Source: Alteromonas australica (GTDB taxonomy: Bacteria; Pseudomonadota; Gammaproteobacteria; Enterobacterales; Alteromonadaceae). From it: a stretch of 64,000 nt of DNA. The notes beneath the pieces are model-generated. The model made no database searches and was not told the DNA's origin. It saw nothing but the letters and a program-made list of their open reading frames with translations. The position numbers and the translations under genes are program-made. The stretch is from NCBI RefSeq assembly GCF_000730385.1, contig NZ_CP008849.1:2356001-2420000 (forward strand). Direction: 5' to 3'. Positions 9,480 to 18,408 of this stretch are shown piece after piece (position 1 is the stretch's first letter; each line of letters opens with the position of its first letter).

Positions 9480-10337
9480 ATGGATATTAAAGGGTTTTTA
9501 AAGACACAACGATTGCCCCTCGCCTACGCGGACACTGCACAAAAATGGTTCATACCTTTATGTGAGCGTCTACTAGAGCACCAAAAAGGTGCAAAGAAAA
9601 CATTTATCGTGGGAATTAACGGTAGTCAAGGGTCTGGAAAATCTACACTGACGGCGTTTATTGCCGCCTATCTGGAGAGTGTGCATAACAAAAACGTGGT
9701 CGCTCTCTCTATTGACGATTTCTATTTCGACAAAGCGCATCGTGGTGAGCTGTCTTCACACGTTCATCCGTTATTAGCCACGCGCGGCGTGCCCGGAACA
9801 CACGATATTTCACTTGCTCTTGATACCATTAATGCGTTGCAATCAGCACAATCGGTGGCAGTCCCGCGTTTCAATAAAGCCACTGATAATCCATTCCCAA
9901 CCGCGCAATGGCCGTTAGTTGATGGCCCCGCCGACGTGGTTATCTTGGAAGGATGGTGTGTGGGAATTAAACCTCAAATTCCTTCACAGTTAAATGCGCC
10001 TGTAAATTCTCTAGAAGAAACTGAGGATCCGCTTGGTATATGGCGCAACTTCGTTAATACTGAACTGGCGAGCACCTATCAAACATTGTTTTCTCTCATT
10101 GATTATCAAGTGATGTTAAAAGCCCCTTCTTTCGATTGCGTGTTTAACTGGCGATTAGAACAAGAAGATAAGCTTCGCGCCGCCACCGAAGGCGAGTCGA
10201 CCGGTATCATGAGTGAGAGTGAAATAGCGCGCTTTATACAGCATTATCAACGTTTGACTGAACATGCGTTAGAGACATTGCCTGACTCTTGCGATACCGT
10301 GTTTACGTTAGATGAAAACAGAGCCATAACATCATAG
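9480..10337 (+). CDS. D-glycerate 3-kinase-like P-loop kinase
   Basis: A 285-residue P-loop kinase of the glycerate kinase (GLYK) type that would phosphorylate D-glycerate to 3-phosphoglycerate. The Walker A motif GINGSQGSGKST lies at residues 45-56, followed by LSIDDFYF (Walker B-like), the P-R-F-N-K-A block near 153 and VILEGWCVG. This is the order seen in plant GLYK and its bacterial relatives. It opens an operon with a phosphatase, a GT81 synthase and a GH13_18 phosphorylase. That fits recycling glycerate released by the phosphorylase into the acceptor for the synthase. Uridine kinase-like P-loop proteins are the main alternative, but context favours glycerate. Confidence 0.8.
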   Translation: MDIKGFLKTQRLPLAYADTAQKWFIPLCERLLEHQKGAKKTFIVGINGSQGSGKSTLTAFIAAYLESVHNKNVVALSIDDFYFDKAHRGELSSHVHPLLATRGVPGTHDISLALDTINALQSAQSVAVPRFNKATDNPFPTAQWPLVDGPADVVILEGWCVGIKPQIPSQLNAPVNSLEETEDPLGIWRNFVNTELASTYQTLFSLIDYQVMLKAPSFDCVFNWRLEQEDKLRAATEGESTGIMSESEIARFIQHYQRLTEHALETLPDSCDTVFTLDENRAITS

Positions 10338-10348
10338 GAAGTTTGTTA

Positions 10349-11158
10349 ATGACAAAAACGCTTGTTTTCACCGATATGGATGGCACTTTATTAGACCATC
10401 ATACTTATTCATTTGACGCGGCGAAGCCCGCGCTAAACGCGCTAGACGAAAAACACATACCCGTTATTCCCACAACCAGTAAAACGTTTGCTGAGTTACA
10501 ACCGCTAAGAAAATCTATCGGCCTCGACGGTCCATTTATTATTGAAAATGGGGCAGCGGTTTTCATACCACATGGCTTTTTTAAGCAAAAACCCACTGGC
10601 ACTGTATGGGTAGATGGGTATTGGTGTAAGTCTTTTATTTCGAATCAGAAATACTGGATTAAGCTTATCGATAAAATTAACGCAGATTTTGCGGGTGAAT
10701 TTAAACAGTTTTCTAAAATGTCGGTTCAAGACATTCAAGACGCCACGGGGTTAGATGAAGCCTCAGCGAAACTTGCGGCTAAGCGACAATTTGGTGAACC
10801 CGTTCTGTGGACGGGTTCCGAAGAAAGAAAACTCGCCTTTATTGAGGCTATCAAGGAAAGGGGGGCATACCCGCTTGAAGGTGGGCGTTTTGTCCACGTT
10901 TCAGGTAACTGCGATAAGGGTCAAGCCCTAAAGTGGCTTGCTCAAGAATTTCAAAAACAACACAACTGCAAGGTTCGCACACTGGCACTTGGCGATGGAA
11001 AAAATGATATTGCCATGCTTGAAGCTGCGCATGTTGCTATACGAATCATTTCACCGGTAAACCCTCCGCCAAACGTAAAAAAAGAAGAGGTTTATACCAG
11101 CACCCTACCCGGCCCTGAAGGCTGGAACGAAATGCTTACTCAATTGCTTTCCCTATGA
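10349..11158 (+). CDS. Mannosyl/glucosyl-3-phosphoglycerate phosphatase (HAD-IIB)
   Basis: A 269-residue HAD hydrolase of the MPGP/YedP type. The catalytic motif VFTDMDGTLLDH holds D9 and D11; IPTTSKT is motif II; and the C-terminal LALGDGKNDIAMLE is motif IV with the metal-binding acidic residues. It would remove phosphate from glucosyl- (or mannosyl-) 3-phosphoglycerate to give the free glycosylglycerate osmolyte. I chose ATG 10349, because AGGAAG lies at a good distance; a TTG two codons earlier is possible. It sits between the kinase and the GT81 synthase. Confidence 0.85.
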   Translation: MTKTLVFTDMDGTLLDHHTYSFDAAKPALNALDEKHIPVIPTTSKTFAELQPLRKSIGLDGPFIIENGAAVFIPHGFFKQKPTGTVWVDGYWCKSFISNQKYWIKLIDKINADFAGEFKQFSKMSVQDIQDATGLDEASAKLAAKRQFGEPVLWTGSEERKLAFIEAIKERGAYPLEGGRFVHVSGNCDKGQALKWLAQEFQKQHNCKVRTLALGDGKNDIAMLEAAHVAIRIISPVNPPPNVKKEEVYTSTLPGPEGWNEMLTQLLSL

Positions 11159-11170
11159 TCAGGAGGACAC

Positions 11171-12397
11171 ATGGCTGATTTTTATCAAAATGGTGTGGTT
11201 ACAACGTTACATAATTTATCTCGTCGACCTACAGAGGAACTAGAAGCCGAGTTACTCCGTTTTTCTCAGAAAAGACCCATGGCGCTTATTCTGCCCTCAC
11301 TTTTTTCTGAGTTAGAAGGAGAAGCTTTACCTCATATTGTGGAAGAACTGACCCAAGTGCCCTACTTATCTGAAATTGTAATAGGCCTTGATAGAGCAAC
11401 CCAAGATCAATACAAACATGCCTTATCGTTTTTCGACAAGCTTCCCCAACACCACAGAGTACTGTGGAATGACGGACCACGCTTAAAAGCCATTGACGAA
11501 GAATTGCAAGCGCAAGGCCTAGCACCAAAAGAATTGGGTAAAGGGCGCAACGTATGGTACTGCATGGGGTACGTTCTCGCCTCTAATCGCGCTGAATCGG
11601 TTGCCTTGCATGATTGCGACATCGTGACGTACAACAAAGATCTACTGGCTAAGTTAATATACCCCGTCGCCAACCCAACCTTTAACTACGAGTTCTGTAA
11701 AGGGTATTATGCCCGTGTAGCAAATGGAAAAATTAACGGTCGTGTTTCTCGTTTGTTAGTTACACCGCTACTTCGCGCCCTTAAACGCATCATGGGCGAT
11801 AACGAATATTTAGAGTTCATGGATAGTTTCAGGTATCCACTGGCGGGCGAGTTCTCCTTCCGTCGAGATGTACTAAATGATATCCGCATTCCCAGCGACT
11901 GGGGCCTAGAAATTGGTGTTCTTTCTGAGATGCACAGAAACTATTCACACAATCGTTTATGCCAAGCAGATATTTGCGATATTTACGATCATAAACATCA
12001 AGATTTGTCGCTGAACAATGACCAAGGCGGCCTATCAAAGATGTCTATCGACATTACCAAAGCGATTTTCAGAAAGTTAGCAACCCAAGGCTACACTTTC
12101 AGTAATGAAATGTTTCGCTCGATTAAAGCAACCTACTTTAGAATTGCATTAGATTTCATCGAAACCTATCACAACGATGCCGTGATGAATGGTCTTACGT
12201 TAGATATACACAGCGAAGAAAAAGCGGTAGAAATGTTTGCAAGTAACATTATGAAAGCTGGCGAGAACTTTTTAGCCAACCCAATGGAAACGCCGTTTAT
12301 TCCAAGTTGGAACCGAGTAACCAGTGCTGTACCCGACATTTTAGAGCGTTTATTAGAAGCCGTAGAAGCCGACACCGCAGAATTTATGGAAAAGTAA
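11171..12397 (+). CDS. gpgS: Glucosyl-3-phosphoglycerate synthase, GT81 family
   Basis: A 408-residue retaining glycosyltransferase that would join glucose from an NDP-glucose donor to 3-phosphoglycerate. The metal-binding D-x-D is DCD at 148-150 within ALHDCDIVTY. Later blocks YPLAGEFSFRRDV, IPSDWGLEIGVLSEM and DICDIYDHKHQDLS are typical of GpgS and the related mannosyl synthase, and the last supplies the metal-binding His region. It is somewhat longer than mycobacterial GpgS (about 320 residues). AGGAGG lies just ahead of the ATG. The next gene follows after three bases, indicating tight coupling. Confidence 0.87.
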   Translation: MADFYQNGVVTTLHNLSRRPTEELEAELLRFSQKRPMALILPSLFSELEGEALPHIVEELTQVPYLSEIVIGLDRATQDQYKHALSFFDKLPQHHRVLWNDGPRLKAIDEELQAQGLAPKELGKGRNVWYCMGYVLASNRAESVALHDCDIVTYNKDLLAKLIYPVANPTFNYEFCKGYYARVANGKINGRVSRLLVTPLLRALKRIMGDNEYLEFMDSFRYPLAGEFSFRRDVLNDIRIPSDWGLEIGVLSEMHRNYSHNRLCQADICDIYDHKHQDLSLNNDQGGLSKMSIDITKAIFRKLATQGYTFSNEMFRSIKATYFRIALDFIETYHNDAVMNGLTLDIHSEEKAVEMFASNIMKAGENFLANPMETPFIPSWNRVTSAVPDILERLLEAVEADTAEFMEK

Positions 12398-12400
12398 ACT

Positions 12401-14155
12401 ATGACTTGGAATATCCTCCATGACAAAGTAAAGCACCACTTGGAATTCATCTATGCTGATGTGGATTTACCGTTAACCATAGACCAGTTAGCAGTATCTT
12501 TGATGAAAACCATAGGAATTGATGATGAGGTGGATATCGCTCAACCTCAGTCCCATTACAATTATTGGGACGAGGACGACATCATCATGATTACTTATGG
12601 TGATAGCGTGATTGATGGTGACGAGCGACCGCTTGTCACCTTAAACCGCTTTTTGCACCGCTACTGCAAAAACACGGTCAATAATGTTCATATTCTTCCT
12701 TTTTTCCCTTATAGCTCTGATGATGGCTTTTCCGTCATCGATTACTCTAGTGTCAATGAGTCGTTAGGTACATGGGAAGATATTGAAGCCATAGCAAAAG
12801 ACTATGGTCTAATGACGGATTTGGTGATTAATCATTGCTCTGCCCGTAGCGCCTGGTTTGACAACTTCGTCAAAGGTGAAGGCACAGGTTCAGATTTTTT
12901 CTTTACCGCCGACCCTGCCGATGACCTATCTATGGTGACACGGCCACGTGTTTCACCGTTATTGCGTGAAACCGAAACGGCCAAGGGTACTAAACACGTG
13001 TGGTGTACCTTTAGCCACGATCAGGTAGATTTTGATTTTAGAAATCCAAACGTCTTATTGGCCTTTGTCGATATCATTCGCCTGTACATCGATAAAGGCG
13101 CGAAACTGTTCAGGTTAGATGCGGTGGCGTTTCTTTGGAAAATTGTGGGCACAAATTGTATTAACTTGCCGCAGACACATGAAGTTATTCGCTTATTACG
13201 TACCCTCATTGAGCATGTAGACCCGTCAATTATTATCATTACCGAAACGAACATCCCAAATAGAGAAAATCTCACCTATTTTGGCAACGCCAATGAAGCC
13301 CACGCTATCTACAATTTCTCGCTACCTCCCTTATTAGTAAACACCTTGGTTAGCGGTGATTGTAAGTACCTTAAAAGCTGGATGATGAGTATGCCACCGG
13401 CTCAAAATGGCACGGCATATTTTAACTTTATTGCCTCTCATGACGGCATTGGTCTTCGCCCTGCGGAAGGCTTGTTAAGTGACGAAGAAATATCTGAACT
13501 TGTGCATACTATGCAAAACTTCGGCGGTAAAATTTCATGGCGAGCGTCTGATCACGGCCAACAAAAGCCTTATGAAATTAATATTACCTTGTTTGACGCA
13601 CTACAAGGCACGATCAAAGGGCCCGATAGGTGGCAGATCGATCGCTTCATATGTGCCCATGCCATTATGTTAGGCATGGAAGGCATACCCGGTTTATACA
13701 TTCATAGCTTGTTAGGCACATCCAACGACTACGAAAAGGTAGCCAATACGGGGCAAAACCGCTCTATTAACCGCAGGCGCTGGGAGCTAACCGAATTAGA
13801 GGCACTGTTAGATTCGCCTTACTCTCAGCACCATAAAGTGCTAACTCGTCTATCGCAGCTTATTCGGGTAAGAAAAGCCCAACCAGCATTTCATCCTAAC
13901 GCCACCCAATTTACCTTGCAGTTGGGAAATCAGATATTTGGATATTGGCGACAAAGTCTCGATCGAAAACAGAGCGTTTTCTGTATCAGTAATATCAGTG
14001 ACGAAGAGCAATCTGTGCTTTTGTCTGACATTAACCTTATTGGTACAGATAACTGGATTGACTTAATTACACGTCAAGAAATTGCGTTATCAAGCAGCTT
14101 TTTACAAATGAAGCCGTATCAAACACTGTGGATCAGTAATCAAGATTTTGAATAA
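12401..14155 (+). CDS. ggaP: GH13_18 phosphorylase, probably glucosylglycerate phosphorylase
   Basis: A 584-residue GH13 enzyme of the sucrose-phosphorylase subfamily. The predicted catalytic residues are D240 (LFRLDAVAF), E282 (ITETNIPN) and D348 (ASHDGIG). True sucrose phosphorylases are near 500 residues, whereas glucosylglycerate phosphorylases such as E. coli YcjM are about 560. The acceptor loop here reads [13 protein letters not shown], unlike the sucrose enzyme. With GpgS, a phosphatase and glycerate kinase beside it, I infer that it splits glucosylglycerate with phosphate to glucose-1-phosphate and glycerate. The name on homology alone would be sucrose phosphorylase. Confidence 0.82.
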   Translation: MTWNILHDKVKHHLEFIYADVDLPLTIDQLAVSLMKTIGIDDEVDIAQPQSHYNYWDEDDIIMITYGDSVIDGDERPLVTLNRFLHRYCKNTVNNVHILPFFPYSSDDGFSVIDYSSVNESLGTWEDIEAIAKDYGLMTDLVINHCSARSAWFDNFVKGEGTGSDFFFTADPADDLSMVTRPRVSPLLRETETAKGTKHVWCTFSHDQVDFDFRNPNVLLAFVDIIRLYIDKGAKLFRLDAVAFLWKIVGTNCINLPQTHEVIRLLRTLIEHVDPSIIIITETNIPNRENLTYFGNANEAHAIYNFSLPPLLVNTLVSGDCKYLKSWMMSMPPAQNGTAYFNFIASHDGIGLRPAEGLLSDEEISELVHTMQNFGGKISWRASDHGQQKPYEINITLFDALQGTIKGPDRWQIDRFICAHAIMLGMEGIPGLYIHSLLGTSNDYEKVANTGQNRSINRRRWELTELEALLDSPYSQHHKVLTRLSQLIRVRKAQPAFHPNATQFTLQLGNQIFGYWRQSLDRKQSVFCISNISDEEQSVLLSDINLIGTDNWIDLITRQEIALSSSFLQMKPYQTLWISNQDFE

Positions 14156-14852
14156 CATTGACGAAAGTACCTCGTTGCCGTCTGCACAAGACGGCGCGTT
14201 CATCTTTGATTTAGATGGCACCTTAGTAGACTCTGTTCCAGACATTACCCGCGCTATCAACCTCGCCTTAAAGGCACTTAAGCGTCCAACTTGTGAAGAG
14301 GGTGACGTTCGACATTGGATAGGAAATGGCGCGAAGGCGCTTGTGAGACGCGCCGTATCCTCTGGGTTTCGCCCTACCATTGACGTGCCACAGAGACTAT
14401 TGGAAGAGACCCATACCCAGTTTCTTAAATACTATAGCGACACACTGTGTGAAAGCTCTACCCTTTACCCTGGTGTAAAAGAAACCCTCGCCGAATTGAA
14501 ACGCATTGGCTACCCATTGGCTATTGCGACTAACAAGCCTGCGCGTTTTATCGCGCCAATATGTGAAACCTTAGAGATAAACACTTTTTTCAGTCTTTGC
14601 GTAGGGGGAGATTCATTACCCGAGAAAAAACCTTCACCCTTGCCTCTTGCGCATCTATGCCACCAGCTCAACAAACAGTCTCACCATTGCATCATGGTGG
14701 GCGATTCTAAAAATGACATTTTGGCTGCCAAAGCCGCGGGCATGCGAAGTGTTGGCCTTACCTATGGGTATAATTATGGCGAGTCAATAAGCCAATATCA
14801 CCCTGATTGGGTGTTTGACGATTTTAGCGAAATCACCTCCCTGTTACCTTAA
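14148..14852 (+). CDS. HAD phosphatase, phosphoglycolate phosphatase-like
   Basis: A 234-residue HAD hydrolase of the Gph/PGMB type: motif [13 protein letters not shown] (D21, D23), the helical cap domain (about residues 35-100), motif II IATNKPA, and [14 protein letters not shown] as motif III/IV. The start is a TTG that overlaps the end of the preceding gene by eight bases; no ATG is available before motif I, so translation by coupling is likely. In a genome a Gph relative usually clears 2-phosphoglycolate. Here, as last gene of the glucosylglycerate operon, it might instead act on glucosyl-3-phosphoglycerate or on a damaged by-product. Confidence 0.82.
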   Translation: MNNIDESTSLPSAQDGAFIFDLDGTLVDSVPDITRAINLALKALKRPTCEEGDVRHWIGNGAKALVRRAVSSGFRPTIDVPQRLLEETHTQFLKYYSDTLCESSTLYPGVKETLAELKRIGYPLAIATNKPARFIAPICETLEINTFFSLCVGGDSLPEKKPSPLPLAHLCHQLNKQSHHCIMVGDSKNDILAAKAAGMRSVGLTYGYNYGESISQYHPDWVFDDFSEITSLLP

Positions 14853-15014
14853 TCACGGTTGCGTTTGTTATCCTATTTACACTGCGTTGTTCCCAAGCAA
14901 ACATAGGCCGCAAATGGCCTACCCCGCTTTCTTAATTATCACACATTAATCTTTGGTATAACCGCAATTTTTCTGTAATATCCTGCTGTTCAAAATATTC
15001 GAGGAGTTATTAGG

Positions 15015-16256
15015 ATGTCAGCGAGTTGGCTTTCACTGGAGAGCGCATTAGACAAAGCGTTATCTGCCGCACACACAGTAACAGAATGTGAAACCGTATC
15101 GCTGTTTAGTGCTAATAACAGAATTGTGGCGACAGACATTGTTGCCACTCTAGATGTCCCGCCTTGGGATAACTCAGCCATGGATGGGTACGCAGTGAAT
15201 ACTGCCGGCCTGTCTACGTCATCCCCGCTAGAGGTTCAGGGTACTATTACCGCCGGCATGGCCGCTGATACCCCGTTATCAACTAATCGTGCTTTTAAAA
15301 TTATGACAGGGGCTCCCGTGCCACCTAACGCTGATGCGGTGGTGATGGTAGAGAATACGGAACAACGGGAAAATAAGGTCATCATCAAATCCTTGCCAAC
15401 GTCAGGTGAAAATATCCGTTTGAAAGCTAACGATATCTCAGCCGGCGAAGTACTTATCGCAAAAGGCACGCGATTAAATGCTGAACATTTAATGTTGTTA
15501 TCGTCTCAAGGGCTAGACAAAGTCTCAGTATATAGAAAGCTTAAAGTCGGCGTTGTGGCCACTGGCAGCGAATTAGCACAGCCAGGTGACAACCGAAGTT
15601 CAACGCAAATATTTGAATCTAACCGTGTTGGCGTTTGTGCAATTTTAGGCAATGAAAACCTGGATATCGTGGATTTTGGTATTGTTGAGGACGACAAAGA
15701 CAGCTTGCAGCAACTGTTTGAAAGTGCAATAGGCCAAGTGGATATTATGGTAAGCAGTGGCGGCGTTTCAGTGGGCGATGCCGACTACGTGAAAGAAATC
15801 ATCAATCGTCTAGGTGGCGTAGATTTCTGGAAAGTCGCCATTAAGCCAGGGAAGCCTTTCGCCCTAGGTTATTTACAACAAAGTGATGCGCAAAAAAATA
15901 GCCAACGTACCTTATTTTGTGGGTTACCCGGCAATCCCGTGTCTTCCTTTGTTACCGCAAAACTCCTTGTCGTACCGGTGATACGAAAAATGCAGGGACA
16001 AGTCAATGTGTCTGCACCGCTAACGATGAATGCAACATTAACTCACCCCATTAAGCGCCGTGCTAGGCGACGGGATTTTCAGCGCGCAACCATGCACAAA
16101 ATGGCCGATGGTGGCTACGAGGTAACGCCGTTTAAAACTCAGAGTTCCGGTGTCATGACCTCTATCACCTCAGCAAATTGCTTTATGATCCTTCATGAAG
16201 ACGTGAGTCAATTAGACGCTGGCGACACCGTACCTGTGATGCCATTTACACTGTAA
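15015..16256 (+). CDS. moeA: Molybdopterin molybdenumtransferase
   Basis: MoeA inserts molybdate into adenylated molybdopterin, the last common step of Mo-cofactor synthesis. The 413 residues match the family. Visible are PPWDNSAMDGYA near residue 50, IMTGAPVPPNADAVV, GVVATGSEL, VSSGGVSVGDADYVKE and LPGNPVSSFV, i.e. all four domains in order. AGGAG precedes the ATG. MogA/MoaB partners are not adjacent; a MocA-like transferase and a CoxDE-like pair lie 2-5 kb downstream on the other strand. Confidence 0.95.
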   Translation: MSASWLSLESALDKALSAAHTVTECETVSLFSANNRIVATDIVATLDVPPWDNSAMDGYAVNTAGLSTSSPLEVQGTITAGMAADTPLSTNRAFKIMTGAPVPPNADAVVMVENTEQRENKVIIKSLPTSGENIRLKANDISAGEVLIAKGTRLNAEHLMLLSSQGLDKVSVYRKLKVGVVATGSELAQPGDNRSSTQIFESNRVGVCAILGNENLDIVDFGIVEDDKDSLQQLFESAIGQVDIMVSSGGVSVGDADYVKEIINRLGGVDFWKVAIKPGKPFALGYLQQSDAQKNSQRTLFCGLPGNPVSSFVTAKLLVVPVIRKMQGQVNVSAPLTMNATLTHPIKRRARRRDFQRATMHKMADGGYEVTPFKTQSSGVMTSITSANCFMILHEDVSQLDAGDTVPVMPFTL

Positions 16257-16295
16257 CCTTTTTTTGACGAAAATGGCGAATACGTCGTGTCCGGT

Positions 16296-16328
16296 ACAAC
16301 ACTAGGGTGACGTCCTCGTGTTGTTTTA
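16296..16328 (+). terminator. Candidate terminator after moeA
   Basis: ACAACAC / GTGTTGT form a 7-bp stem around a 15-base loop that can itself pair AGG with CCT. Four T follow. It lies between moeA and the MATE gene. Confidence 0.55.
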
Positions 16329-16371
16329 ATCAAACAATATTGAATTATCTGGCCCATAAGCACCTCTGCAT

Positions 16372-17763
16372 GTGGCCATCATTGAAAAGAGTACTAGGGT
16401 GAATAAGAAACGCTTTTTGCTAGAAGCTAGAGATGTATTAAAACTGGCCTGGCCGTTGTTGATAGCACAAATAACACAGATGCTCATGGGCGTGAGTGAT
16501 ACCATTATGGCTGGCCGCTACAGTGCCACCGACATGGCCGCTGTAGCACTGGGTTTTAGTATCACCATTCCGCTACTTTGTTTTATTCAAGGAATCGCCC
16601 TCGCGCTTCCCCCCATTATTTCAAGGTTACAGGGGAACAAAAACTTAGCGGGCATTGCGGATGCTAGCCAACAGGCCGGCTACTTGGTCTTTTCCGTAGG
16701 CGTAGTGATTACGGCTTTTATTCCCTTTGTTTCCAACATTGTGTCTATGTTCCCCATGGCTCCCGAGCTTTACACCATCACGGTCGATTATGTCACTTAT
16801 GTATTGCTTGCTATGCCTGGGTTCGCCTTGTATCAATGGCTACGTAATTATTGTGAAGGGCTAGGTAAAACCAAACCCACTATGACCATTACTGTCATTG
16901 GCCTAATGGCCAATATCCTGGGTAACTATTTGTTTATTTACGGTGCTGGACCTATTCCTGCCATGGGGGGGGCCGGCTGTGGTGCCGCTACCGCTATTGT
17001 TATTTACACCATGCTCATTGCCACCGTCATTTACGTGCGATTTGCTCCGGCATTAAAAATGTATCGCTTATTTGATACGCTATACCGCCCTAACCTAGCC
17101 GTGATTCATCGAACCTTTAAAATGGGCTTGCCCATTGCAATGACCATATTGTTTGAAGTTACGCTGTTTTCAGTCATTGCTCTTTTACTCGCGCCATTCG
17201 GCGCCACCATGGTGGCTGCCCACCAGGTGGCGCTAAACTTCTCTGCACTGATGTTTATGTTTCCTATGAGCATTGGCATGGCGGTGGCCATTAGAATAGG
17301 GTATAGAATTGGTCAGAATAATCACAGACAAGCGAAAATTGCCGCTCGTAGTGCAATAATGATTGGCTTTTTCACCTCCGTTTGTACTGCCACCTTCACC
17401 CTGTCTGCCAAAGCATTTATTATTGGCTTATATACCAGTGATGAAGCCGTCTACTCTCTGGCGAATGCGCTACTGATATACGCCGCCCTTTTTCAACTGT
17501 CTGATGCCGTGCAAGTTATTTCAGCCAATGCACTTCGCGGTTATAAAGATACAACGGCAATGTTTATTATTACCTTCGTATCTTACTGGTTGATTGGCTT
17601 ACCTACAGGGGTCATTCTAGGGCGTACACAGTGGTTAACGGATGAACCTATGGCTGCGGCAGGCTTTTGGATTGGCTTATTTGTTGGGCTAAGTGCGGCG
17701 GCCATTATGCTTGGTGCTCGCCTACTGTATATTCAACGGCCTTCGGCGCGAGTCGCTAGCTGA
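16372..17763 (+). CDS. MATE family efflux transporter (NorM-like)
   Basis: A 463-residue inner-membrane antiporter with about twelve hydrophobic segments. The N-terminal block LAWPLLIAQITQMLMGVSDTIMAGRYS is the MATE signature, with the duplicated half starting near residue 245 (GLPIAMTILFEV). Such proteins export cationic drugs or metabolites using Na+ or H+. The start is uncertain: GTG 16372 is used here, and GTG 16399 is possible. Neither has a good ribosome binding site. Its last 31 bases overlap the end of the convergent MocA-like gene. Confidence 0.9.
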   Translation: MAIIEKSTRVNKKRFLLEARDVLKLAWPLLIAQITQMLMGVSDTIMAGRYSATDMAAVALGFSITIPLLCFIQGIALALPPIISRLQGNKNLAGIADASQQAGYLVFSVGVVITAFIPFVSNIVSMFPMAPELYTITVDYVTYVLLAMPGFALYQWLRNYCEGLGKTKPTMTITVIGLMANILGNYLFIYGAGPIPAMGGAGCGAATAIVIYTMLIATVIYVRFAPALKMYRLFDTLYRPNLAVIHRTFKMGLPIAMTILFEVTLFSVIALLLAPFGATMVAAHQVALNFSALMFMFPMSIGMAVAIRIGYRIGQNNHRQAKIAARSAIMIGFFTSVCTATFTLSAKAFIIGLYTSDEAVYSLANALLIYAALFQLSDAVQVISANALRGYKDTTAMFIITFVSYWLIGLPTGVILGRTQWLTDEPMAAAGFWIGLFVGLSAAAIMLGARLLYIQRPSARVAS

Positions 17764-18380
17764 TCCCAATCCTCGGGTGTATCTATATCCCATTGTGCAT
17801 TGGGTATAGATACAGCCGTTACTTTGCCGTTCTCCTGCCAATGCGAGATCAGGTGTTTAGCGCCTTTGTCCCCACTCAGTTGTATTAGCTCTTCAAACGC
17901 CTTTTGGGGGAAAATAGCCGGTACCGTATAGTTACCTTGCCATTCACAGCAAATAATATGCTCAGGTTCACGCTCACTGGCGTGAAGCAGCGCACGGTAA
18001 TCTCCGTCGGTTAAACAAGGTAAATCGGCAAGGCCCACCATAATATGGGATGGCCTAGAAGAAAATGGCTGTGATTGCGACATAACGGACGACACCCCCA
18101 AGCTAAGGCTTGTCCCCATGCCCTTATGCCAATTGGGATTAAAAACGCTTTGCACTGGCAGGGCATTCAGGCTTGGTTGAATGGCTTTTTGCCATTTACC
18201 CGTGACCACCACTACCGAAGGCGTTGTGGCCTGATAACTCAAAGCCTGAATAAATCGTGCGGCAGTATGGCTCAATAATGTTTGGCCTGTTTCTGGGTGA
18301 CAGGACATTAACTTATTACCATGGAACCGGCGACTTTGCCCTGCACTTAGCAGTACACCGGCTACCGTTAACTTACTCAT
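17733..18380 (-). CDS. MocA-like molybdenum cofactor nucleotidyltransferase
   Basis: A 215-residue NTP-transferase. The N-terminal GVLLSAGQSRRFHGNKL loop binds the nucleotide and GLADLPCLT carries the metal-binding Asp. The later PAIFPQKAFEELIQLSGDKGAKHLI is typical of MocA (CTP:molybdopterin cytidylyltransferase), which makes the cytosine dinucleotide cofactor of xanthine dehydrogenase/CO dehydrogenase-type enzymes. It shares a strand with the CoxE-like and CoxD-like genes, which are also tied to such enzymes. The hydroxylase structural genes are not in the window. MobA (GTP form) is a less likely alternative. Confidence 0.75.
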   Translation of the reverse strand: MSKLTVAGVLLSAGQSRRFHGNKLMSCHPETGQTLLSHTAARFIQALSYQATTPSVVVVTGKWQKAIQPSLNALPVQSVFNPNWHKGMGTSLSLGVSSVMSQSQPFSSRPSHIMVGLADLPCLTDGDYRALLHASEREPEHIICCEWQGNYTVPAIFPQKAFEELIQLSGDKGAKHLISHWQENGKVTAVSIPNAQWDIDTPEDWDQLATRAEGR

Positions 18381-18408
18381 TCACGCTTTTTGCCCATAAG
18401 TTGATGAA

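Noticed and set aside
12401-14155. Sucrose phosphorylase as the final name
   Set aside because: Length, acceptor loop and operon partners fit glucosylglycerate phosphorylase better, though only assay or phylogeny would settle it.
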